Below, piece by piece: positions 17,936 to 26,521 of a stretch of DNA of 29,302 bases. Source of the stretch: Priapulus caudatus. Its lineage: Eukaryota; Priapulida; Priapulimorpha; Priapulimorphida; Priapulidae. The translations under genes were made by a program, and so were the position numbers. The stretch spans positions 284,617 through 313,918 of the forward strand of contig NW_014577364.1 of the NCBI RefSeq assembly GCF_000485595.1, given 5' to 3'. Each line of letters starts with the position of its first letter. Position 1 is the stretch's first letter. A model generated the notes under the pieces. That model was not told the origin of the DNA. It worked only from the letters and a program-made list of their open reading frames with translations, and did no database searches.

Positions 17936-19510
17936 AAATCTAATTAAATTAATCAAATGATCTGAATTAATCTAACAATTAAATATAAATCTAATATTAT
18001 CAATTGAACTTAGCATCAGGGATATTAATTTTCATTGGTTGAATTTGGGCGCTGGGGACTTCCCCGGTTACTGAATATTCTCATTAAGATGGATCCCACC
18101 TTAACATCTATCACATATATCTAATATTAATATATATATTTACATTAATTAGAATATATAATATATATATATACATATACGTATATATGTAATACTATAT
18201 AATTATGCAGGAGTATAATAATATAGTAAGATAATATAATAATAATAACAATAATATCATAGCTAATAACAATAAGACTATTATGTCAGACTTTTGGAGT
18301 ATCATTCTGTCAGGAATGATTCACTCAAGGTCAGGACTAGACTAGAACTGACATAGACTAAGACAATTGATAATAAGTGTACTGCGCCGACAAGGACTTT
18401 GTGTCAAGGACATGCGCCGAGGTAACAATATTGGCATTAACTATTATACCATATTACAAATGTTTTTGTGCGAGTGCAGACTAAATATGGCACCGCCTAA
18501 AATATATTTCACACTATATATGCAGGAGTATGACAATACCAAGATAATATAATAACAAACAAACAAATAATAATAATAATAATATCAGAACTAATAGCAA
18601 TAACATTATTTGTTTCTGGCTGAAAATTCATGACTTTGTGTCATTGTGTGAACATACGGCGAGGTAAACGTAGGCATATACTCTACCATATAATATTACC
18701 AACAAAAATCGGATTATTATTGCTGGGGTTAGGGGTCGGGGTCAGGGTCAGGGTCAGGGCCAGGATTTTAGGGCTAGGTTAGGGTTATAGGTTAAGGTTT
18801 ATTTTGCATGTATTTGTGAAACTTTGCACGGAGTGGTTAGTAATAAGACTAAATATGGCACCGCAGGCTCTGAGATAATATTCGATATTTTCAAACTACT
18901 GAACCACGGATGTGCGCGTTTACCTTCGCCGCCCTACTTAAAAGATTATATGTGATTATAATATTATATACATAATACATAACAATATAATAATGATCAA
19001 TTAATTAATAATATCAGAGCCTAATCAACAAATAATATTATTTGTCGTGGCTGACAAGTCAAGACTTGTGACATACGACCGAGGCTAAACGTAGACATAT
19101 ACTCTACCATATTAATATTACCAACAAAAATCTGATTATTATTGCGCGTTATTATTATTTATAGCGCGTGGTAGCTGCTATTATTACAAGCATTAATAAT
19201 TTTATCAATAAAAAAATATGCCACATAGTTCACTTGATCACATGATATTTGTGTAAGAGTCGAGTTTGTGACAAAACTATAACATCGTGTGTGCGTGGTA
19301 GCTGCTAGTATTACAAACATGTTTCTTATATAAAAAAATTATATATCACAGTCCACTCGATAGCTACTATTATTACAAGCATTAATGCTTCATATAAAAA
19401 AAAAATATAGAAAATAATATGTCACAGTCCACTCGATATTTGTGTTAAGTCGAGTTTGTGACAAATCTATGCACTTGTGTGTGCGTGCTAAACCGAACTA
19501 CGGATGTGCG
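17936..19510. repeat. AT-rich zone of degenerate direct repeats
   Basis: Several motifs recur at long, irregular spacing. These include CAGGAGTAT (18208, 18523), GACTAAATATGGCACCGC (about 18478, 18847), ATATTACCAACAAAAATC (about 18692, 19116), CGAGTTTGTGACAAA (about 19261, 19443) and TATTACAAGCATTAAT (about 19180, 19370). A TTAGGG/GTCAGG-rich patch lies at 18725-18790. This is best read as an old satellite or several decayed copies of one AT-rich element. No gene is supported. Confidence 0.65.
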
Positions 19511-20530
19511 GTTTACCTTCGCACTTCTTGCTGTTTTACGCACCCCGTGTAATTTTATTGTTGCTATAGTAAACTAACTAACAAGCATTGGTGTTCTTGC
19601 CCTTCTTTACACCCACCTTCTAAGGACCCATCACATATTCTAGGTAACTCGAAATTTATTCCATTTTCCTATGACTGAAGCGATTCTTAAAACAAATATA
19701 ATAAATTAAAGTATAATACATATAAATATTTTAAATCACAACCCAACATTGCAGCCTATTTGGCCAAACCACCCTTTTCCCCCCCCCCCCTTACACACAC
19801 ACACACACACATAGCAAGCATCCCTTGTTAGAAACCTTGTTAACGCCCAGCATTATATTAATGATTATACGGATAATATATTTTAAGATGTTGCTGCCAG
19901 CACTTCCTTTTTGCTAAAAAAAAGAATTGCCTGCCTTCTGATTTTGATTGTTTAATGTAAAGCAGGTCACAGTTTCTGGTTTGCAATAATCATATTTAGG
20001 AATATTGTTTGTACCTTTATGTCACAGCGACGGAGAAGCAATAAGTTTTCGGGCTACATAACCCTAATACGAATGTAACCGCGGAATAAGCATTTAAAAG
20101 GATGGAGTCACACGATACAAACGTTAGGAGAGATTTGAAGATTTTAACAAATATTTTTAGATTAGAGTGCAACGCGGCGAGGCAAACCTCAGGTGATGTA
20201 CGTTTCTAAACACCTGCCTGCACCATGCGTGCGAACAAGGCATAGATTAGCAAAAAGCTGGCTGTTTGTAGTTCGCCTGCTAGTTCTGCTTATATGGTGA
20301 ACCAAATGAGCTGAACCCAAGATAAAGACGAGGAGAGAGAATTACAATGAGAGAAAAAATAAATCCAAGAAAGACGGATAGAGTGAAGTAGAGAGAGCAG
20401 TGAGCGCCGATTAGTGCACCTATACTCTTCCATATTAGATATTGGCCTGATGTTTATGGCACTTCATTTTCAGTCCTCGCGTGTTATCCAAACACACCTA
20501 AAATGATTGCGATAATTTTCACGTAGCCGC
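19511..20530. other. Unassigned sequence
   Basis: Includes a C11 run and a CA microsatellite at 19778-19812. Otherwise no gene, RNA or element is recognised. Confidence 0.4.
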
Positions 20531-20669
20531 ACTTATATAGAATGTGTTCCAAATGCACATTAGCTCGATGTTAGAACGCGCACAACTGTATTTAATAATT
20601 GCATCCGAAAGCCTAAAAAACACCTCACCTTTCCTTGGAACCAAACTTTATTTAAGTAGGTTCACCTTT

Positions 20670-20945
20670 TCAAAAAAATCGGAAAAAATGGAAATCAACT
20701 TGGCAACACTGCCGGCGAGCGCGGACACTTATAGAGTGAGTCCGCTGTGGCCACGATGACCCAGATAGCGTCCATTGCCCACACTTATTTAAGTGCCGGC
20801 AAAAGCTAAAAAATTTCCCTTGTGCCTAACATGCCCGGGAATGGAATCAACTGCCACGCGCGAGCGGCACTTATAAGTGTGGCAAAGATGCACCATAGCT
20901 CCATTTACCCACACTGTTATTTTACGATGCGTTCCAAAGCTAAAA
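20670..20945. repeat. Diverged tandem duplication (~130 bp units)
   Basis: The text around 20685-20800 (AATGGAAATCAAC ... GAGCGCGGACACTTATAG ... CCATTGCCCACACTTATTT) is paralleled by 20835-20935 (AATGGAATCAAC ... GAGCGGCACTTATAAG ... CCATTTACCCACACTGTTATTT). Open frames across it show no family resemblance. Confidence 0.55.
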
Positions 20946-22080
20946 AGGGGCCCTGTATCATGGGTATTACTTCCCCAATTCTGCGCGTTATGCGGTTGTT
21001 AGTTATTGGTAAACCTGTCTCCTTTGTTTTTCTGTTTTTCTTTGTGTAAATGCCATTCCAATGCCTCCTTCAAGCAGATTGGGCGGCACCTGAAAAAATT
21101 AGCGTGGATTTGGCTGATAGTTGGTACAGCCGCCAACCTATTGGGGTTTAACACTGTCCAAAATTATTGAATTAGCTCAGAGCCTCTTAAGGTGACGATT
21201 GGTCATCAACCCTGGGTAATAATTCGCTATCTTCTTTTAGACATTACAAATTGTGCAGTTGCTGTGTGGGGACACCACACGTATTCTTTATATCTTAACG
21301 CAGCCTGCCAGTGAAGTAAGAATGCCCTGACAGTGGAATGAAAAATAACGAAGAAGGAATCGAAATTTTCTATTGTTTAATGTGCCTGTAATTTGAGTAA
21401 TACAAAAACCGTTAATATAATATGGCACATTTTTTTTGATTACAAATAATGCTCAAGGCTCACCAAAGCATTTCAAACATCAATTATCTTATTGAATTAG
21501 AAAAACCACGCTCGCACCAGTACATGCATGGCAATTGGTTGTCATCTTCTTCATCAGCACTCAGAAAACCTTAATGGACAATGGAAAGGGATGGGACTAT
21601 TCGTGGACCCGACTTGCCAAAACAAGAAAAGTAAATCTATATTACATGAGAGACTTAGATGTAAACAGTACATTACATAGACAATGAGGAAACAGGCAGG
21701 TCACGTTTCTATAATGTACGTCGATGGTTGCTCAATTAAAACTGACTTCTTCTTACTCACTCATTTGTGTCCTTTTTTGTGGTGAGCTATAGTGTCATTG
21801 ACACTTTCATTGTGTTGTGAAACTTGTGTTCAAACTCCACGACAGATGGCGCTCTCGCTCTGGCTCAATTCTACTGAGTGTGGGAAGGGATTCGCTGCAT
21901 GCAGTTTTACTTGTGTTGTGCTATGATTGTTGTTGAAATCGTCGCTGTCCTACAGCAGTACTAACGTGTACGTTATCTAAAAACACTGAGACATAGAATT
22001 TCACATTTAGCAGTTTCTCTTGTCATACAAATAGACGAACTTTTCAAATTGTGATTTAGAAAAGTTGTAGTAAGTAATAG
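20946..22080. other. Unassigned sequence; weak minus-strand exon candidate near 21490-21570
   Basis: On the minus strand a ~26-codon stretch reads SADEEDDNQLPCMYWCERGF, then SNSIR and a stop, preceded by a pyrimidine-rich run. It has the texture of a C-terminal exon, but no family is recognised and nothing upstream joins it. AGATGGCGCT occurs at 21844-21853. No other feature is seen. Confidence 0.25.
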
Positions 22081-22350
22081 TTGTACTTGTAGCTCTAGTA
22101 CTATAGCCGCTTACATGAACTGCCGCTGGCAGCAGCCGCAGCAGCCGCAGCAGCAGCAGCAGCCAGCGGCAGTTCATGTAAGCACAGGCCCTTGGAGGCT
22201 CAAGTTTCGAAAAATTATAAGTCTATATTAAGAGCGAAGCGGTGCCAAGGGCCTGTGATGGGTGCCAAGGGTCCAAGGTGCCAAGGTGCCAAGGGTCACA
22301 GCCAAGGGCCTGTGATGTAAGCGGCTATAGTACTAGAGCTATTGTACTTG
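22081..22350. mobile_element. Branched palindromic element with 27-bp perfect TIRs and 9-bp flanking repeats
   Basis: Outer arms 22090-22116 and 22315-22341 (starting TAGCTCTAGTACTATAG) are perfectly complementary over 27 bp and bounded by TTGTACTTG on both sides (22081-22089, 22342-22350). Inside, a second hairpin has 21-bp perfect arms (22109-22129, 22163-22183) around a CAG/CCG triplet loop. A third pairs ACAGGCCCTTGG (22184-22195) with CCAAGGGCCTGT (22302-22313, and again at 22245-22256), next to several copies of GGTGCCAAGG. The first inner hairpin shares eight bases of the outer arm. No coding capacity. Confidence 0.8.
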
Positions 22351-22386
22351 TAGTTAGTAATAGTAATACTAATAGTAATAGTAATA

Positions 22387-22508
22387 CTATAGTATAGTAT
22401 TAGTATAGTACCTTATAGCCATATAGCCTATAGCCTATATACTATTAGTATATAGGCTATAGTATAGGCTATATGGCTATAAGGTACTATACTAATACTA
22501 TACTATAG
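22387..22508. repeat. Long palindrome with 44-bp perfect arms
   Basis: 22387-22430 and 22465-22508 are exact reverse complements (starting CTATAGTATAGTATTAGTAT). The loop itself contains an 11-bp hairpin (22431-22441, 22449-22459). The surrounding 22350-22386 and 22509-22640 are AGTAAT/ATTACT triplet text that also pairs. Confidence 0.88.
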
Positions 22509-22519
22509 GATTACTATTA

Positions 22520-22572
22520 GTAATATCAGGAGTAAGATAATATAGGATATATTATCTTACTCCTGGTAATAT
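22520..22572. mobile_element. 39-bp palindromic micro-insertion with 7-bp direct repeats
   Basis: CAGGAGTAAGATAATAT (22527-22543), loop AGGAT, and the exact reverse complement (22549-22565) are flanked by GTAATAT on both sides (22520-22526, 22566-22572). Arms differ from the 12277-12313 copy by a few bases only, so the two belong to one family. Confidence 0.7.
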
Positions 22573-22792
22573 TACTATTACTTAGTAATACTAATAGTAA
22601 TAGTATAGTTAGTATAATACTATTAATAGTAATACTAGTAGTAGTAGCCTAGGTTACGTACAGCTACTGACTATACTGTGCAACTACAGACTATATGGGC
22701 CCAAGTTACCTTCTTGCTTCTCACTAAGTGGCGCCAAAACCTGAAATTGTTGTAGAACGACATGAAACAGTCGTAGGGCCGGGTTGAGCTAG

Positions 22793-23096
22793 GTTATTGC
22801 AGCTGATAGGGTCTATGTCCCCCAGGTTACTGCCGGAACGTACCCTGGGTACGGTCCGGAATACCGGAACGTACCCGGGTAACTATCTAGCTGATATGGT
22901 TAGGGTTAGGGTACTTAGGGTTATGGTTAGGGTTAGGAAGTAGGCGTAGGCGACTCGTTAGTGGAGTAGGCGCGGCACGGTCCGGCATATTAGATAGTTG
23001 TATTTAGTACCAGGGTACGTTCCGGTATACCGGACCGTACCCAGGGTACGTTCCGGCAGTACCCTGGGGGACATAGACCCTATCAGCGTTATTGCA
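22793..23096. mobile_element. Telomere-core MITE, intact copy with 9-bp target duplication GTTATTGCA
   Basis: The element 22802-23087 (286 bp) starts GCTGATAGGGTCTATGTCCC and ends in the reverse complement of that sequence, with long inner inverted repeats (ACTGCCGGAACGTACCC, TACGGTCCGG). GTTATTGCA flanks both ends exactly. The centre reads GGTTAGGGTTAGGGTACTTAGGG with further TTAGGG-like units. It carries extra inner palindrome relative to the 10398 copy. Confidence 0.9.
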
Positions 23097-23400
23097 GGGT
23101 GTGAAATTAATGCGAGTTTTCAGCAAATGTCCAAAGACAATTTGGCAGACGTGCAACCGCATGAAGCTTCAAAATAAGCACACGCGTTAAAGTTAATATC
23201 TTTGGTTTTGAACTTCAGACTGCGGACTCCCGCTTTTTGTGGACTCCCTTGTTCAAAAGTTAATTTCTATTCCTGTTATTGGTTACATGGTTAGCATTTA
23301 GTTATAGTTATCATCATAAAGCATTGGCCTTGGTTAAATGGGTTCATGTCCCTGGTAACACGCTATGCCAGTAGTGTCATGATTAGGAGGTTATGGTTAC
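23097..23400. other. Unassigned sequence
   Basis: No gene or repeat is recognised apart from TTAG-rich text towards the right end. Confidence 0.4.
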
Positions 23401-23404
23401 CAGG

Positions 23405-23672
23405 TTAGGTCTAGGATGATGACGACAATGAAATATTATTACGGGGAAGATAACGTCAACCTGAACCCAAACCGGATATGTTTTTAAGGCTAGGATAACG
23501 ACGACAGTAAAATATTATTACAGGGAAGATAACGTAGACCTAAACCAATGGAGGCTATGTTTAGGTCGGCTCAAGGATATAAGCTGTCCACATTTAGGTC
23601 TACGATGGTCACGACGATAAAATATTATAGGGAAGATAACGGCCAGCCGTTACCTCAACCCATGGAGGCAGC
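23405..23672. repeat. Three direct copies of an ~80-110 bp unit
   Basis: Each copy has CTAGGAT or CTACGAT, then ACGACgATaAAATATTATT, then GGGAAGATAACG, followed by an ACC-rich tail with CCCATGGAGGC-like text. Copies start near 23410, 23490 and 23600. Spacing and reading frames are not conserved, so this is a noncoding tandem duplication. Confidence 0.7.
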
Positions 23673-23840
23673 CATACAGTAAACAAGGATTGAAGGTCAA
23701 TAGCAGGAATTATTAGCAGGTTAATTAGCACTCAAGTCGCAAGTTTAGTTAGAGCCCGATCGGTAATCCTTCCGTTGTAGGCCTAAGTAAGTTGTAGTTG
23801 TACCGGTACTGTAGTCTGTTGACTGAGCTGTAACTTGTGG

Positions 23841-23949
23841 CTACCAATAGCCTAGCTCTAGTACTATAGCTCGCGTACAGTTGCCACAGGCCTGTACAAC
23901 TGTACACGGGCTATAGTATTAGAGAGCTCTACCAATAGCCTAGCTCTAG
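23841..23949. mobile_element. Palindromic insertion related to the 22090 element, flanked by direct repeats
   Basis: CTACCAATAGCCTAGCTCTAG occurs at 23841-23861 and 23929-23949. The intervening sequence folds as AGCTCTAGTACTATAGC ... GTACAGTTG against CAACTGTAC ... GCTATAGTATTAGAGAGCT. The terminal string AGCTCTAGTACTATAG is shared with the outer arms of 22090-22341, so both belong to one family. The duplicated host sequence may be only the outer 11 bases (TACCAATAGCC), the rest being element. Confidence 0.65.
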
Positions 23950-24136
23950 CAGCTGGGCTGCCCTCGTGCAGCTTGCTGATACCATAGACTAAGAATAACT
24001 AAAGTGATACAGACACGACCTATGGTAGTGGAAATAAAGGGCATAGTAACAGAGCTGACCATAACGGTTAGGGTTATATCACACCCCTCACAGCAGGCTA
24101 TCCCAGAAACCACCGCGCAGATGCATGTATGCATGT

Positions 24137-24208
24137 TAGATACAATGATGTAACCCAAACCCAGGATAGGACCCCCTATCCTGGGTTTGGGTTACATTAT
24201 TGTATCTA
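24137..24208. repeat. Hairpin with 34-bp arms, left part of a longer palindrome
   Basis: 24137-24170 pairs with 24175-24208 at 33 of 34 positions around the loop ACCC; the arms contain GGGTTTGGGTTACAT. The pairing continues outwards: the left flank ATGCATGTATGCATGT finds its partner only after the 783-bp insertion, at 24998-25014. Confidence 0.85.
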
Positions 24209-24997
24209 CAGGGTGTCAAGTTCCTATTTTTTCCTATTTTCTGGGCAATTCCTATTTTCTCCTATTTTCTGGACAAATTCCTATTTTTTCCTATTTTCTG
24301 GGCAATTCCTATTTTCTCCTATTTTCTGGACAAATTCCTATTTTTTCCTATTTTTGAGGGCTTTTCATTTTTCTGAATCCAGAATTGTATGTATCTTTCT
24401 CAGAATGCAGGAATTTACATTTCAGGTGACCCAATTTTCAAAAATTTTGGACCCCCACCCCCACCCCTTACTTTAAATTAACGTAGTATACTCATTACTA
24501 TCACAGATTTTATTTCATCAGGCCATCTAATGAACACATATTCCTATTTAACATATTTGTGCTTTATAGTAAAAATTTATTACACAATTTCTGAATAATC
24601 ATATATCATGTGCATGTCTAGTCTTTATTTTTAATCATTATCACTACTATTTTGGAGTAGTCTACATGTATGGGTGATTATGCATGTATAAACTGCTTAT
24701 CAATTTTAACATGCATTTCTCATTAAAACCTCAAAATTATTGTTCGCATGTGATGTAACTCCAAATATGTATATTAATAAAACCATTTGTGGGGATCGGG
24801 ATGGTGTAGGGGATGGTGATGGGATGCCATCTAATGCAAAAAAGATTCCTATTTAACATATATTTTTTCACCAAAATTCCTATTATCCTCCTATTTTTTC
24901 ACATCTGAAATTCCTATTATCCTCCTATTTTTTCACATCTGAAATTCCTATTTTCCTATTTTTTGAGCGTCACTTGTCACTTGACGCCCTGTATCTA
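24203..24997. mobile_element. 783-bp TIR element with 6-bp target duplication TATCTA
   Basis: The element 24209-24991 begins CAGGGTGTCAAGT and ends ACTTGACGCCCTG (12 of 13 bp inverted). It is bounded by TATCTA at 24203-24208 and 24992-24997. Near the left end is a two-copy ~57-bp tandem built of TTCCTATTTT and TTTTCTGG blocks; near the right end are TTCCTATTATCCTCC blocks repeated twice. A 115-codon frame crosses the left tandem and is repeat-derived. CAGGG ends suggest a hAT relative. No transposase is present. Confidence 0.82.
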
Positions 24998-25043
24998 GCA
25001 TGCATGTATGCATGGCACATCCATAATATATAATTCCAATACA

Positions 25044-25112
25044 GCTGAATTGCCGAGCTGGTAAAGCGGCTGGCGTTACGTCTGAAGGTCGTTAGTTCGA
25101 ATCCCATCTGTT
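25044..25112 (+). repeat. tRNA-like sequence (SINE head or tRNA pseudogene)
   Basis: TGCCGAGCTGGTAAAGCGG (25051-25069) matches a tRNA A-box/D-arm and AGTTCGAATCC (25094-25104) a B-box/T-arm, spaced as in a tRNA. The T and anticodon stems do not pair well and no acceptor stem is visible, so it is not a functional tRNA. A T- and A-rich tail follows, as in a tRNA-derived SINE. Confidence 0.6.
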
Positions 25113-25811
25113 TATTTTTATTGTTTTTAAATTTTTCTATCTTTATCTATTTAACAATTTTTTCCCAATTAACTCAAATATTTACATGATTTATTTACAA
25201 CAATTTAATTAAAAAAATTATTTATGCTCCTTAAATCGTATAATTTCTATGGCATTCTGTACTGTCAGTGTGTTACATGTAACTTATGCCACTGCCAGTG
25301 CATGTAATAGTAACAGTACTGCTGTAGTTTTGCCTGCATTAATTAGTTTACAGTGGCAGCTCTCTATTTCAGCCTGTAGGCTCTGCTAGGGTAAATGGAT
25401 GAGTGCTTACCTATTCTGTCTGTGCAAATAGTAGTTGCTATACGTACGATGGGAGCTTCCATTTTTATCTTAAGCACTTAAACGTACGCGCCATCTCGTG
25501 GCAACTTTCATAACGATCCCAACGAAACATTCCTTTGAGAAGGTTCCTTGATACCAGTCCCTGGTGCCTTCCACTGTTTCGGCACGTATGTGACACATTT
25601 GGGACTAACAGGGTTTACTAGAATCCCAACCACCACAGAGTCACCGCCAGTAGATGTTAGATGAGCGCTGTCGCTCCGCGGCACTTGTTGATTATATAGG
25701 ACCAATTTTCTGTTTAGCAAATTTGCTATGCATGGTGTATCCCATGATTAAAAGTCATTTTCCCAACTCATTATATTCGCAAGTAGAGGGATTTTAATCA
25801 CGGTACATACC
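25113..25811. other. Unassigned sequence
   Basis: AT-rich at the left. A 70-codon minus-strand frame (25508-25720) is unrecognised. CCACGAGATGGCGC lies on the minus strand at 25488-25501. Confidence 0.4.
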
Positions 25812-26041
25812 GTTAGTTTGTTTTCCCATTTGACGTTGCAAATAGGAAATGGGTTTCTGACCTATTTCCTATTTTAAAATGAAAATAGAAAATTAGGAAA
25901 TGGGTTTCTGATCTGTTAGTTTGTTTTCCCATTTGATGTTGCAAATAGGAATGGTGTTTCTGACCTATTTCTATTTTAAGCTGAAAATCGAAAATGAGAA
26001 ATGGGAAATAGGAAATGGGTTTCGGAACCCGTTTCCTATTT
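25812..26041. repeat. 103-bp tandem duplication ending in a hairpin
   Basis: The unit starting GTTAGTTTGTTTTCCCATTT occurs at 25812 and 25915 with a few indels. Both contain GGAAATGGGTTTC and CCTATTTCCTATTTT text. The block closes with a 16-bp hairpin (26006-26021 and 26026-26041, one G/T pair). Confidence 0.8.
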
Positions 26042-26521
26042 GCGTTCTTAGCCACGCAAATTCACGAAGGCAATGCATTTGGCAAACTCGACGACAGATG
26101 GCGCTCGGAGTACAAGCAAGATGGCTGCGCGTCGCAAGGTTATGAAAGTTTCTTAGTCTTTCTTTGAAACGCTCGACTGTACAGCAAAAGCCCGATATCT
26201 GGACAAATTGAAAGTTGTAAACAATTTGGATCCATATACAGTTACAGTCAGTACAATCAGTTTGTTAGTGTAACTGAGGTCAGAGACGTACGAACATAAC
26301 GGTCTCCGATCAATGATCAATAACGTTCACCTGGTTGCTAGGGTAAGCTATGTAGTCATTAGTCATTACAGTTATATAACCAGTATTCAGTAAATAGTAC
26401 TAGTAGTAGCAATTACAGGAACGTGTGAGGTAGTACCCCCTACATACAGTGTACTGATAGTAAATATACTACCGGTATTATGTAGTGACTAGTGTAGTGA
26501 TGGTAAATATACTGGAAGTGA
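26042..26521. other. Unassigned sequence left of the foldback element
   Basis: Includes AGATGGCGCT at 26096-26105, and AGTGTA/GTAAATATACT text repeated twice at about 26450-26512 (period ~50 bp). No gene. Confidence 0.45.

Noticed and set aside
18725-18800. Interstitial telomere
   Set aside because: Only mixed GGGTCAGGG/TTAGGG text of a few units, too degenerate to call a telomeric tract.
21860-21900. TECGKGF string suggesting a C2H2 zinc finger on the plus strand
   Set aside because: Only half a finger, no histidines at the right spacing and no neighbouring fingers.
25044-25112. Functional tRNA gene
   Set aside because: A- and B-boxes are present but the T, anticodon and acceptor stems do not pair, so it is listed as a tRNA-like repeat.
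25508-25720. 70-codon minus-strand frame with protein-like composition
   Set aside because: No recognised family, no supported splice sites; left as unassigned sequence.
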